DNA of 64,000 nucleotides from Achatina immaculata (GCA_009760885.1 CM019702.1:49523925-49587924), one strand, 5' to 3'; shown: positions 23,457 through 35,005, counted from the stretch's first letter. Notes: generated from the letters alone by a model not told the origin. Program-made: numbers and translations.

Positions 23457-25074
23457 CCCCTCTCTATCTCTGTCTGTCTGTCTGTCTGTTTGTCTCCCTC
23501 TCTCTCCCCCTCTCTCTCACATTAATTTTTTTTTTCTTTCTTACTAGAGTTTCGCAGTGACTGTCAGACTCCAAGCGCCATATTTTCAAGTCATGTTCAA
23601 ATAGTTTTAATTTTCTTTTTTCATGTGTTTGGCGCTCTGCAGACTTCTCTGAGAATATCTTTATTTTATTGTTTTAGCCATCGTGGCTAGCTAGTTCTTC
23701 TTAGTCTTGTGGAACAATTTGTGTCTTAGCAGTATATGGTATTCCTACTTCCCATGTCCTTCCTGCTTTGTTGTAGTCAGTTCATATTTAACATGGACAT
23801 TACACTTGAAGTCATTTCTATAAAAAAAAAAAACAAAAACAAAAGGAAAGATGATTTTTTTTTCCTTTGAAAGAAAATTTTATATTAAATTGAACCCGAC
23901 ACTGACTTTACATGTGAATTTGAACTGAAAGTTGTTTTAGTGTATGAAAAAGTAAGTAAAGAGTAAAAAAAAAAGGTTTTAGAATAACTGAACTTGTACC
24001 AAGTGAAAGACTGTGATAATGTGCACTAGGGAGCTGATAAGTGTGTAGTTTTGTTAGCAAGGGAGGTAATATTAAATACGCAATAGTTTTCTGCATGAGA
24101 AGTGACATGTGCAAGGGGTGGCAACTCATCCTTAAATTATGTCGAGTGAACAGACTCTGAATGGCATGAATTTATTTTCAATGAAAAGTTGCTCTGTGTT
24201 CCTGCATGAATGGGTGGGTTTTATTATATTCTTATTCATTGTCAACGAGAAATGCCTCTCAAACAACCACTGTGACCTTGTGCTCTTCATCAAAGGGATC
24301 TGTCAATATTTCACTCTTAAACATAGGGAATTTAACAATGACCTTTTGTAATACTCTGAAATACTTGTCAAAACCACATCACTTGTTAAACTATTTACCT
24401 CGCGGAGCTATTGGAGAAAGAACTTTGGAGAGCAAGGTCAAGAAATATTTGAAATACAAATGGGTTTGTATATTTTGGACCTTAATTTTGATCTAGCAGA
24501 TAAGGAGCTAGGAAGAACTACTGAAACTACAAGAGCTTTAACGCTGATGAACGAAGAGTTTCGAACGCAGAAGACGTTCGTTCAATCTAAGTTGATCCTT
24601 AGACCGATTTTTAAAACAGGCAAAACTAAATGAATTTCCCCAAATTATTCACGTTTATTAAGTAAACCAGGGTCTGTCAACCTGGGTTCTAGGAGAGAAA
24701 ATTTTATTTTCTGCCTGGCACGACAACTGAAAATTAAAAAAAAAAACATCGTTTATAAACTGACTCACAATAATAATATTATGATAATATACTTAATAAT
24801 AATATTATTCTGCGTTGCAGAAAGATAGGAAAAAATGACGACTGCGGTAAAACTGATACTAGTAATAAAGTTAGATCGAGGTGTGCGGTTTAGTTTTCCG
24901 AAAAAAGAAAGAAAAGCTGACGAAAGTGAGCAGAAGCAAAAGTGGTAGAAAGTAATAAGAGCACGTATACACGAAGAACATACAACAATCCAGAATTTCA
25001 TCCAATGCCTTTGTCACTGCAGGACACCTGTGTGTCGCATGGACAAAAATGTGAGTGGTGCAGAAGTTTAAAAG
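22559..25074. other. non-coding stretch
   Basis: A possible hAT-like right end (GCGGGCCGCAACGTGGTCAC then CGCTG) lies at about 22690-22733. A CT-rich microsatellite is at 23425-23520, and another hAT-end-like motif (CCAGGGTCTGTCAACCTGGG) at about 24667-24686. No gene is recognised; ORFs at 24139-24496 lack any domain. Confidence 0.35.
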
Positions 25075-25424
25075 TCTTATCTTATATCCTTCCCGTGCCG
25101 TTAAACGTCACATAGGGCTCGCAAGGTAGTTCGCCAATTTTTCCTGTCTTCGGCGAGTCTTTCATCCTCATCAAAGGATATTATGCCGATTAATTTGGCC
25201 TCTCTTAACAATGTAGTCTTCAGAGTTTAACGCGGTCTGTCTCTTTTTCTTTGGCTTGTTGTGTTCCATTTTATAGCTTCTTTTGGGATTCTCTGACTGT
25301 TTCTTCTCATCAAGTGGCCAACATGTCCATCTCCTTTTCCTGATCACCCATGAGACTGGTTATTGTTCAGTCATCTGTCTTATCTCTGCATTGTTCTTGA
25401 ATTCGTTCCACTTGATTCTGAGAA
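25075..25424 (-). mobile_element. LINE family B copy B2, 3' part (split by insertion of LINE C)
   Basis: Matches B4 at 46567-46920 base for base over long stretches, starting at the TCTTATCTTATATCC tail. The match stops abruptly at GATTCTGAGAA (25414-25424) and resumes at 28522 after 3.1 kb of LINE C. With the right part it forms one element on the minus strand. Confidence 0.88.
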
Positions 25425-25498
25425 CTGCTACAGAAACAGAAGCAAGGGAATAAACAAATGCAGGTGGAAGGAGAAATGCTTATCAGGAAACTGAGCCC

Positions 25499-26113
25499 AT
25501 GAAGGTTGTGGATGAAAGCCAGCCACTGGAAGTCCCCAGCCCGACTGCAGACCTCCTTGAACCTAAACACAAGATGCAAATAGGCAGCTGGAATGTAAGA
25601 ACACTTAACCAGACTGGAAAACTAGCACAAACCATCAAGGAAATGCACAGATACAAACTAGACATACTAGGAATACAAGAAGCAAGATGGACAGGACAAG
25701 GCAGAAGGAAATTAACAACACAGCACACAGAAGATACAATAATATGGTCAGGTAAAGAAAATCTTCATGAAGGAGAAGTAGCATTGATTATAACAAAAGA
25801 AGCATCAAGAGCATTGTTGAAATGGACCCCTGTAAATGAGAGATTATTATATGCACGCTTCAACTCAAGATTCACGAAGCTGTCTATTATAGTTTGTTAT
25901 GCACCAACAGAAGCAGCTGAAGAGGAATTAAAAGAAGATTTTTACAACAGCCTCCAAGCCACAGTAGAAACAATACCCAAGCATGATATGCTACTCATCT
26001 TGGGTGACTTCAAAGCAAAAGTAGGTGAAGGAAATGAAGATAGAAGAAGAATCATGGGAAGAGAAGGAATCGGAGAAATAAATGAAAATGAAGAAAGACT
26101 GCAGTTTCTGTGA
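25499..26113 (+). pseudogene. LINE C endonuclease domain, N-terminal part
   Basis: After a leader with ATG at 25499, the endonuclease proper starts at about 25574 (MQIGSWNVRTLNQTGK). Known catalytic blocks appear in order: GSWNVRTL (Asn), IQEARW (Glu), VCYAPTEA and LILGDFKAKVG. In the family the last block is usually GDFNAKVG, so a catalytic-loop Asn has become Lys. The ORF ends at 26113 by frameshift, and the domain continues in another frame from 26082. It nicks target DNA in active relatives. Confidence 0.88.
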
Positions 26114-26663
26114 AGAAAACATGATGACCATCGGAGGGACAATTTTCCAATATAAAAACATCCATAAAGTGACTTGGAGGTTCCCAGATAAAACCACAGA
26201 AAACCAAATCGATCACATACTAATAAACAACAAGTGGAAACGGTCACTACAAGATGTGAGACCAAGGAAAGGAGCAGATGTAGGAAGCGATCATAACCTT
26301 CTGGTAGCAAAAATAAAACTAAAATTAAAGAGAGCCAAAATTGGAGAACACATAAAGATACGTTTTGATACAACAAAACTGAAAGACCAGCAAACAAGAA
26401 ATGAATTCTCAATAGTACTTAAGAATCGCTTCAACGTCCTACAAGATGAAGCAGAAATGTCCATACTAGAGTTCAATAAAACACTACAGGAAACAGCAAA
26501 AGAGGTGCTGGGATATCGGAAACGGAGAAAAGAGGAATGGATAAGCAAGACCACATGGGAAAAGATAGAGCAAAGAAAAGAAATCAAGAAAAAATTACTG
26601 AACACCAAATCACAACGGCTTAAAGAACAAGTTTTAAGTAAATATGCACAAAAAGACAAGTGA
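26082..26663 (+). pseudogene. LINE C endonuclease C-terminal part and linker
   Basis: Continues the endonuclease after a frameshift: ENQIDHILINNKWKRS and the catalytic GSDHNLLVAK (Asp-His pair near the domain end), then a Lys/Glu-rich linker toward the reverse transcriptase. It ends at 26663, and the ORF continues in another frame from 26660. Confidence 0.85.
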
Positions 26664-27367
26664 AGGAATCATGCCGTCAAGATAAACGTCAATACTATGA
26701 CAACTTAGCAGAAACAGCAGAGAAAGCAGCATATACAAATGACATGAAAACCATATACAAAATCACAAAGCAGATGACAGGTAACTTCAACACAAGATGT
26801 GAAAGTGCAGTAAGAACACAAAATGGACAACTGGTCAGTGGAGAAAGAGAAAAAATTGAAATATGGAGGGAACACTTTAATACCCTACTAAACAGAACAC
26901 AAGGACCACAAACAATAGACATACCTGAAGCAAAAACGGAACTAAACATCAATACAGGACCAATAACAATAAGTGAAGTAAAGGAGGCGATAAAGAAGCT
27001 AAAATCAGACAGGGCACCAGGTGAAGATGAAGTGACTGCTGAGATGTTGAAAGCAGAAGAAAAAGAAACACCAAAACAACTTTTCCGGATACTACAACAA
27101 ATTTGGGATCTAGAAAAAGCTCCAGAGGAGTGGAAAACTGGGCTTATAGTAAAACTACCAAAGAAGGGTGACCTCAGAGATTGCGGGAACTGGAGAGGCA
27201 TTACCCTACTGCCACTCACCAGTAAAGTATTTTGCAGAATAATCATCAACAGAATTGTACCAGCACTTGAGGGAAAACTTCGGAAAGAGCAGGCAGGATT
27301 TAGGAAAGGAAGATCATGCATAGACCACATATTTGTACTTAGACAAAAATATAGAACAGGCAAATGA
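26660..27367 (+). pseudogene. LINE C reverse transcriptase, fingers and start of palm
   Basis: Contains KLKSDRAPGEDEVTAEMLK, the conserved block before reverse transcriptase motif 1, then GDLRDCGNWRGITLL and EQAGFRKGRSCIDHIF. These are hallmarks of non-LTR reverse transcriptases. At about 27342 the frame shifts. The next segment (27342-27477) reads ALFIDFEKAFDSVNRDALW with the catalytic Asp of motif A intact, ending at a stop at about 27475. Confidence 0.9.
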
Positions 27368-27510
27368 GTGGCATAGCGCAACATATGCATTGTTTATAGA
27401 TTTTGAGAAAGCCTTTGACAGTGTCAACAGAGATGCACTGTGGAAAATCCTAAGATGGCATGGCCTCCCCCATTAGATAGTGAATGTAATCAAAGGGTTT
27501 TTAGTGCAAA

Positions 27511-28191
27511 GTGGTCTGTGGAGAACATACCTCCAGCAGCTTTAGGGTACAAACAGGAGTGAAACAGGGATGTGTACTATCACCAACATTATTTATCTTG
27601 GCAGTAGACTGGTTAATGAAGGAGGCAACATCAGACAAACGCAGAGGATTACAATGGGCCCTTGACACAGTGCTGGAGGACCTTGACTTTGCGGACGACA
27701 TTTGTCTATTATCAAGCAGCCACAAAGATAAGCAAGATAAAATAAACAAGCTAACTCAGAATGCAAACAACATAGGACTAAAGATCAACGTAGGAAAGAC
27801 GAAGTTAATGAAGCAAAATGTGAACAACAGAAATATACTCAGAGTAGATAGCAAGTTAGTGGAGGAGGTCAATAAATTTGTATACCTTGGCAGTAGAGTA
27901 GTAGAAAATGGAGACAGCATAGAGGACATCAACAGCAGACTTACTAGAGCAAGCCAGGCTTTTGCAATGCTGCAGACTATATGGAAATCTAAAAAATTAA
28001 GCATAAATACGAAAATCAGGATATTTAAGAGTAATGTTCTAAGTGTACTACTCTATGGAAGTGAATGCTGGAAAATCACCAAAACCATAGAAAACAAGTT
28101 GAATTCTTTCCAGACTAAATGTTTACGAAGAATTAGAAAAATATTTTGGCCAAACACCATAAGAAATAACATCTTGTTGGCAGAAATGTAG
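27511..28191 (+). pseudogene. LINE C reverse transcriptase, palm with catalytic FADD
   Basis: VQTGVKQGCVLSPTLF (motif B region) is followed by EDLDFADDICLLSS with the catalytic Asp-Asp, then KFVYLGSRV and the thumb region LLYGSECWKITK. The frame ends at TAG 28189-28191, but the same frame continues after it. In active relatives this domain copies element RNA at the nicked target. Confidence 0.9.
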
Positions 28192-28461
28192 ATGAAACCA
28201 CTGACAACAATTATTGAGGAAAGACGCTGGCGATGGGTGGGACATATGCTCAGAATGACTGACAACTCACTACCAAAAATAGCACTGAGATGGACACCAC
28301 AGGGGAACAGAAGTAAGGGTAGACCAAAAGAGACATGGAGAAGAACAACAGAAAGGATGTTGAGCAATAGAGGGCTCACCTGGGCAAGAGCAGAAAAAAA
28401 GGCGAAGGACAGGCATTTGTGGAAAACCCTTGCGGAAGCCCCATGTGCCCTGGGCACTTAA
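28192..28461 (+). pseudogene. LINE C C-terminal tail
   Basis: In frame with the preceding ORF after one stop codon. RRWRWVGHMLRM, then GRPKETWRRTTERM and HLWKTLAEAPCALGT before the stop, form the conserved end of RTE-like polyproteins. The (AG)n tail begins a few bases later. Confidence 0.88.
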
Positions 28462-28462
28462 G

Positions 28463-28466
<4 letters not shown>

Positions 28467-28521
<55 letters not shown>
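28467..28521. repeat. (AG)n microsatellite, 3' tail of LINE C
   Basis: About 27 AG units between the LINE C stop codon and the right target-site duplication, so it is the element's own 3' tail or grew from it. Confidence 0.9.
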
Positions 28522-28527
<6 letters not shown>

Positions 28528-29604
28528 GAGAATTTTCCTTAGGCGTTTGTTTTCAAAAGAGTCTAATTTCTTGTCTATGTCTTTAGTTGATTTCCAGCTT
28601 TCACATGCATAAATGAGGGTGGATATTACATTTGAATTGAATAGTCTTAACTTGATTTTTGTGCTTATAACTTTTGAATGCCATATGTTCTCAAGATTCT
28701 TGAAGATCGATGCTGCTTTTGCAATTCTAATTCTAACTTTCTTTCTGTTGTCACCAGCTGCCAAGGTATGCAAATTGATTGACTTCTTCAATATCTGTCC
28801 CTTCTATATGAATTTTTCCATTTTGATTAATGGGAAGTTTCATTATTTTTGTTTTGTCCTTGTTAATTTCAAGTCCTATTTTGCTAGCCAGTGAAGACAG
28901 ACTATCTGTTTTATCTTGCATGGAATTCACATTGTTACTGATAAGAGTTATGTCATCTGCAAAATCAAGATCTTCTATTTGGGTACCATGTACCCAGTCA
29001 ATACCTGTGTTACCTGTGCAGCATTTTTTCATTATGAAGTCTATTGTAGTTCCAAAAAAAAAAAACCAAAAAAACAAATGAGACAGTTTACAACCTTGTT
29101 TCACACCTGTTTCAATATGGAACCATTCACTCATCCCTTCTTCTGTTTTGACTGCACAAACATACCCTATGTAAAAGGCCTTAATGATATTGACAATTTT
29201 AGATGGTATTCCATATAGACTTAAAATTCTCCACAATGAATCTCTGTGTATGGTATCAAATGTCGTTTTAAAGTCTATGAAATTCAGTATTAGTGGTTTC
29301 TGCTTTTCAGTATGTTCTTCAAGTATTATTCTTAGAGTAAAGATCTAGTCGAGACAGCTTCTCCCTTTTCGAAATCCTGCTTGTTCTTCTCTCATTGCTG
29401 TATCCACTATATCTTTAAGTCTATTCAAAATGATGTTGCAAAATACTTTTGACACAACTGATATTAAGTTTACTCCTCTCCAATTGTTACAGTCACTAAG
29501 GTTACTTTTTTTTTTGTATTTTAACAATGGTTCCTTTTTTCCATTTAGAAGGGACCTTTTCTTCATTCCAAATCTTATTAAACGTTCTCTGTAGTTGTCT
29601 CTGC
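28522..29604 (-). mobile_element. LINE family B copy B2, 5' part (reverse transcriptase)
   Basis: The minus strand encodes reverse transcriptase pieces: SNLSDCNNWRGVNLISVVSK and EQAGFRKGRSCLD (29345-29650), then FHIETGVKQGCKLS and IEDLDFADDITLIS with catalytic Asp-Asp (28751-29236), then SKVISTKIKLRLFNSNVIST (28520-28791). Several frames are used, so it is inactive. The match to B ends near 29604, 5'-truncated within the reverse transcriptase. It joins to 25075-25424 across LINE C. Confidence 0.88.
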
Positions 29605-29743
29605 ATGCCGGCGAGAGCGTTAAAAAAACGTCCGCCATCTTGCACGTCAAACCGAAAGTTTAAAAGTGGGGGTACCAGATTCGGCTGCTGTGGTTCTCTC
29701 CGGCCGGCCTTACACTGTCTAACACCAGCACTGAAGTGGAGCG
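29605..29743. other. short GC-rich segment between LINE B2 and a mariner remnant
   Basis: Noticeably richer in GC and CpG than its surroundings (GCCGGCGAGAGCG, CTCCGGCCGGCC). No gene is recognised. It could be part of an old DNA element. Confidence 0.3.
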
Positions 29744-29926
29744 GTGGGTAACTATCTGCATTTTTGTTTTCCACATCCTGCATATTCACCCGACCTCTCA
29801 CGGCGTGATTATCGTGTGCATTGGCCCCCTCTAGTAGACTCTAAGGGGAAGAACTTCAGTACGGACGATGAGATAAAAGAGGGCTGTGTCTGTTGGCACC
29901 TGCTATTCGCTCGTTGTGTGATCTAG
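29744..29926 (+). pseudogene. mariner-type transposase remnant (C-terminal)
   Basis: FPHPAYSPDLSRRDYRVHWP followed by GKNFSTDDEIKEG. Mariner/Tc1 transposases have 'PHPPYSPDLAPSDYHLF', with the third catalytic Asp in the DY pair, then a basic K-rich stretch and 'F.s.eev'. The match is clear over about 45 residues. The N-terminal two thirds of the protein are absent. Confidence 0.75.
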
Positions 29927-30610
29927 ATTGACACTGTACGGCACATCAGCCGACTTTACTTGTTATCTGTCCATCTTTGTGTGGAAAGTATTTCAAGTGA
30001 ATTTCTTTAGCTTTTTTTTTCCTAATCCCTGTTCTAGAGTCCAGCCAGGACGGAAAGTGGGGGAAGGGTCCTAACCGAATTCGGGTTGTGACGTTTACTC
30101 CTCCCAGGACAGATATTCGAGCCAGGGTCCTAACCGAATCCGGGGTGGAACGTTTACTTCGTTTGGGACAAACGGTTAGTGGACATGCGAAATTGCTAGT
30201 TTTTCATCCTCACTGTGTAGTACATATTCCTAGTCGTGGTTCCTAGTCTGTTATTCGTGGTAGTGCAAAGGTCAGTGGACATGCGCAGTAGCTTGAGTTC
30301 CATGCGCCAATAGACACTCCCTAATAGAGGCGGTGAATAGATAACACAGTCAATAAGAATTTTTTTCCCCTCGAGGACTCAAGACTGAAGCGGTAGCAGA
30401 CTTGACTGAGCATGGGAAAGACCATGTCTAAAAGTGATAAATAGTTATCGCTCATATACGTGCACTCTATGTTAAAAATGTATTGTAACTACTCTCGGAT
30501 TCAGGCTCGTACATAACTTTCCGTGTGCACACACACGCTCGCATACACACGCACGCGCGCACAGATAAAACACCAGACTTGTACCCAGTACACGGACCCT
30601 AGGGCCAGCC
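29927..30610. other. non-coding stretch with a 59-bp duplication
   Basis: Two diverged copies of about 59 bp (AGGGTCCTAACCGAATTCGG at about 30065 and 30124). A short CA/CG-rich patch is at 30527-30562. No gene is seen. Confidence 0.4.
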
Positions 30611-31052
30611 TTAACTCCTTCACTCTCAAACAGCACTGGCAGTATTGGTAGATCATGCGCACCTATGTGAGAATCAATGATTTTAAAAAAAAACGACATT
30701 TAGGCAAAAGTCTAAATAAAATGACGTAATCATCATCAGGTGCCGTGCCGACTGGCGTTGGCTATTATGCTTCTTCAGAGTACAGATCCTTTATGCAGGC
30801 CATCAGCTCAGTTGGTGATCTCCTCTCACACCATCCCGTCAGACTGTCCAGTATCATTTCTCTTGGTCTTCCTCTTGATCTTCTTCCTTCCATTTTTCCT
30901 GTAGGAAAAAAATGACAAGTACCACATTTCTAACCAAGCCCATATTTTAAAATTATGGAATAAATATCTTCCAGTTTCTTTGTATCAAAAATTTTCATCA
31001 ATTTTTTTTTTCTAGTACAGCACGGGAATTGGTTCAGAAGGGAAAAAGTTAA
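30611..31052 (-). mobile_element. TTAA-flanked element, family H, copy 2, interrupted by LINE A3
   Basis: TTAA at 30611-30614 and 31049-31052 bound the element. Read in reverse it matches copy H1 (22287-22558): CAGCACTGGCAGTATTGGTA on the left corresponds to the right end of H1, and the right end reverse complemented follows H1's left half. LINE fragment A3 is inserted at 30726-30908. Confidence 0.7.
30726..30908 (-). mobile_element. LINE family A, 5'-truncated copy A3 inside element H2
   Basis: CATCATCAGG, then TGCCGTGCCGACTGGCGTTG, matches the 3' end of family A. An 8-bp duplication AAAATGAC flanks it (30718-30725 and 30909-30916). It therefore inserted after element H2 was already in place. 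Confidence 0.85.
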
Positions 31053-31749
31053 GATAATAATTGAGAAACTTGGCTGTACAGGTTCTTCATCTTTACAAGT
31101 AAATCAACATGCCCTTTATACAGACTGAACACCCCCTCCTTCCCTTTTCCCCGTGTCACCTGAAGTACATCTACGCAATACAACCAGGTACGTGAGCACT
31201 GTGGCAGTACAGCCCGCCCCTATCATCACGTGCTAGCTCTCACCGCGTGCTAGACTTCTCCGCTGATTCATTACTACTCACCAATGTCCTGTGATAAAGG
31301 AAAGCACATACACACATAGACAAAAAAAAATGTCATCATCTACTAGAAAGTTCTCCAGATACGAGAATGTCATTTGCTCATTTTGTGTCAGGGACAGGAC
31401 GGCAAGCAGACATCTAAATGTGAACACTGGTCCGTGTGTCCTTAGGTAATCATTGATACGAAGAGATGTTACTCATTAATGTTAGGAGACGGTGTTAACT
31501 GATCTAATTTTGCAAAAGCATATTATTATTGCTGATTTCTTTCGATCAAGTCGTTAGTTTGCGTACAGAATATTCAGCTGGCATTACTGATGTTACACTC
31601 CTTTTAAGTAAAGCAAGGGAAGCTGTAAATTCAGTATGGATTTTGTCAGTTACTCGAACCATGGATAACGTTTTGCCCGTTTCGCTGTAGATAAGATTAT
31701 ATGTTTATATTTCAATAGAACGGCTATGTCCTATTTTGGTGATCAGCGA
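31053..31749. other. non-coding stretch
   Basis: Nothing recognised apart from short homopolymers. Confidence 0.35.
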
Positions 31750-31998
31750 CCCATAGCCGAGCAAGACCCTGCCCCCACCTCTCCATTGGTAACCCCTGAA
31801 ACAGGCGAAAGCTGGCTAAGGCGGCAAGGGTCTTAAAGTCTCCCATCTCCGTGGAATCTTTTTTTTTAGCTATACTCGGGGGTTGAGAGAAAAAAAAAAT
31901 AGCCGCAGTAACTTCCTTCCAGTTCGACACCATGCCTACCTCAACATCTTCACAGCATCGTTTCCAGAGGCCACGTGCCTGCAGTTCTAGAGAGATGA
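31750..31998. repeat. dispersed repeat family G, copy 1
   Basis: Shares several blocks in the same order with 58680-58995: GCAAGACCCTGCCCCCACCT, TTGGTAACCCC, AATAGCCGC, and the end TGCAGTTCTAGAGAGAT versus CGCAGCTCCAAAGAGAT. Both are moderately GC-rich. No protein is recognised. It could be a SINE or a 3' end of an unknown LINE. Confidence 0.6.
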
Positions 31999-33114
31999 AA
32001 GTGAAACAAGATAATTCATCAGAGCGTGTCATGATCGTGTTCTGATTGTGTTTTGATACTGTTCTGATCTCCCCGGTTTTGCGAAAAGTTTAACGGACGA
32101 CGCTGACATCACGTTCCAGCACAGACAAGGAAGTGTGAGGGTTGGAAAGTGGATGATCGCTTTCCTGCAGACCTGTAAGGGACTCAGTAAATGACCCCCT
32201 GTGCAAATTTCACCAACAATAAAAAATATATATAGCGAGTTATACCCCATTATCTAGGTTGAAGGGTTTCATAAGCCTGTTATAATTGGAGGGGGGGGGG
32301 GAGGAGGAGGAGGTGGGACGTGGGCTTGTCCTGTTCTGATTTGCTAGTCTTGATGTTCGCCATCTTTGCTCCAAATATAAAGCAGCAATGAATCACTTTT
32401 TTTTTTTTGCAACATTGGTTCACCACGCTACACCGGGCGTATGTAACATTAATTTTTTTCCCCCTTTCAAATTACGTAAGTAAATACATGATATTAGTCT
32501 TAATTAATTTCAAACAAAGTATCTGTCGTATAAATTATGTTTTTGTTGTAGAATGTGTATAATAAATCATGTGTGTAATACATCCTCCCTTTACAGTAAC
32601 TCAGCACCGCGATTTTGCATATGCAACTGTGCTGTGAAAGCACTAACATTATAAAACACAGAAATTACTCTAGTCGATCTTCTAAATTTTACAAGGACAG
32701 AAAGTGATAATATTTTTTATAGCAAGCCAGAATATATACAGTGTATATTTGCAAATTATTTGTCGTAAATTTCCCGTAGTAGCCAGGAGAGAAAGGCGGT
32801 GAAAGTAGCCATAAACTGAAATGACACAGCATAATATAGTTACTGATAAGTGGAAAGTAAAAACATATTTTCGTTTTGTAAAAATGGATAAGAAAAAGTG
32901 AATATTATACTGAGTATTTTTTTCCGACAAATTTTTGTCTAAGAGAACTGTAACATGCGAATTGGAAGATCAAAACTCTCCTGTGTAAGAAATCTTTTAT
33001 GGAGGGTAAGAAAAGGTTAAACATCTTAATTTCTTTTGTTGTTGCAGTTTACACGTGTAGTAATACTTTACACTACATGTGTAATGGATACTAACGTTAT
33101 TGGTATCTCTACAG
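31999..33114. other. upstream region of the PON-family gene
   Basis: No ORF is seen. A G-rich patch is at 32290-32316. TATAAAA lies at 32650-32656, but nothing else marks it as a promoter. The region ends in a good 3' splice site (see 33089-33114), so the real promoter probably lies further left before an unseen first exon. Confidence 0.35.
33089..33114 (+). promoter_or_regulatory. branch point and 3' splice site before the first coding exon of the PON-like gene
   Basis: TACTAAC (33089-33095) is a consensus branch-point sequence, and 'tctctacag' ends at 33114, 19 bp further on. This implies an upstream exon, probably 5' UTR. The exon sequence between 33115 and the ATG at 33155 has no stop in the ATG frame, so an upstream coding extension is not excluded. 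Confidence 0.5.
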
Positions 33115-33154
33115 TTCAGAGTTTCCGTGGAAACAGAGCAACTACCGCACAAGC

Positions 33155-33273
33155 ATGTTGCGTGGAGCCATCGTTCTAGCTACTGCGTCAGTGGTACTCT
33201 ACAAATTGATGGCTACTGCTATCAGTTTCGGAGCTTATTCCCATTACAAAAAGCATCACCCAGGTGACTGCAG
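33155..33273 (+). CDS. PON-like gene, coding exon 1
   Basis: Encodes residues 1-39 plus two bases of codon 40: the hydrophobic N-terminal helix and then HHPGDC with the first disulfide cysteine. The donor CAG|GTAAGA is strong, and a GA-rich microsatellite starts directly after it (33276-33340). Confidence 0.88.
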
Positions 33274-34958
33274 GTAAGAGAGAGAAAGAGAGTGAGAGAG
33301 AGAGTGAGAGAGAGGGAGGGAGAGAGAGAGAGAGAGCGAATACATGGGAAGTGGTGATGTATTGAAGTTTAACAGAACAAAGAGAAGTAATCTAGATAAA
33401 TTTAATGAAGTTTGTCTGTGCAGCTTTCAAGGGTTACTGCACTTAGTATCTTTTCGCCAGGTGTAGTTATCGAACATTATCGTCATAGATGTTCATTTCA
33501 AGAATAACTCCAAATTGTTTTCATCATTATGTAGAACACAATTTTTAATTATGTAGCTCATGAGACTCATAAGACTGATAGTTCTGTGATCTTGATAATT
33601 CTGTGATCTTTGCACTTTATCGCTCCTGATTTTATATTTCACACTTTTTAAATCCAACAGCTGGGAATAAAACACTTTTATTATAAAAACTATCTTAGCT
33701 TTTTTCCTTGCGCCATTTTGCTTTCTCTAACGTAATTAATTAGTTGTGCTCTGCTTGTCAAGGCCTATAATTGATGTCTTATAATACCATGTTCAAACAT
33801 TTGTACTGTCGCATACTTTTGTTTCATTTAGTTTATGATGTCATGCAGCCGTCAATTGGTCGATTTAAAAAAATTACATTAAATCTGATTCTAGTAAAAA
33901 ACAAATCTTAATTACTTTGTCTTAATTACTATGTCCCATATAAAATATGTACATATAATCATATGGCAGTTTATTTATTTTCGTGGTTTTGGTGTGAATT
34001 AATATATCATTTTACTTGTTTTTTTTTTGTGTCACCAGACTTGTTAAAGGGCTGAATTTCGGGTCAGAGGATCTGGAGGTCACCAAGGACGGACTGGCTT
34101 TTATTTCATCTGGCATCTTCTTCCCCACACTGTCAGCAACCTACAGGGGCTTTCTAAACACCAACAATGTCCAAGGAAGAATTTTTCTTTACGATTTCAA
34201 CAAACCTGATCTAGAAGCCAGGAGGGTTCATTTGGTGCCCAGCGAAGACTTTGATCCAGATTCATTCCACCCGCATGGTATAAGTGTTCTGGAGGATGAA
34301 ATCAAAGGTGAACATCTGCTGTATGTTGTAAATCATCCAGATAACGGATATGACGCTGTAGAAAAATTCAAGTATTTACCAAAGACAAATGAACTTATCC
34401 ACCTAAGGTCTTTCCAGAGTGACCTGTTCCGTATTACCAATGATCTAGCCCTCATTGAGGAGGACAAATTCTATATTACGAACTATTTGTATTTCAGAAG
34501 TGCTTTTTTGAGTTTTATAGAGCAGATCATCCTTCCAGTGGGTCTTGGTTCTCTGCTTTTCTTTGATGGGAGAGAAGCTACAGTGGTTGTTTCAGGACTT
34601 CATGCACCAAATGGTCTCTTGATGTCCAAGGATAAAAGGTATATTGTTTCTTTTCCTTCTTCTATTTCAGTTACATGGTGCTGTAGACTCTTAGATTTCG
34701 TGGAATTTATTTATGTGAAGGTATTTAATGGTGACTTAGCCAAAGTTGGTTCAAAGATGCTTATTGCCATCCACTGCATCTGGTAAAAACCCATTTTGTA
34801 AATACTGCCGACCATCGATTAATGTTTACCATTATATTCCTAGCAGCGATATAGGCTTCTGAGAAGCCCACTCTATACATAAGTTCTTTCTCAGAAATCA
34901 GACAAGTCATTGTGACTTGATAATTTCAGTGAAAGTCAAACTTGAAACCGTGGCTACT

Positions 34959-35005
<47 letters not shown>

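Larger units (their letters stand above)
25425..28521 (+). mobile_element. LINE family C, nearly full-length RTE-like non-LTR retrotransposon (about 3.1 kb), inactivated
   Basis: Reads 5' to 3' as a short leader, an apurinic-type endonuclease, a reverse transcriptase, a C-terminal tail and an (AG)n tail (28467-28522). The length of about 3.1 kb and single endonuclease-plus-reverse-transcriptase layout are those of the RTE clade. Flanks carry GATTCTGAGAA (25414-25424) and GATGCCGAGAA (28522-28532), 9 of 11 identical, as target-site duplication. At least three frameshifts and in-frame stops (for example at 28189-28191) break the ORF, so this copy cannot make active protein. It lies inside LINE B copy B2. 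Confidence 0.9.

Noticed and set aside
25942..26412. 156-codon minus-strand ORF and others antisense to LINE C
   Set aside because: Shadow of the endonuclease and linker coding sequence on the plus strand.
32650..32656. TATAAAA as the PON promoter
   Set aside because: A lone AT-rich match about 500 bp before the exon. The strong acceptor at 33114 implies the promoter precedes an unseen exon.
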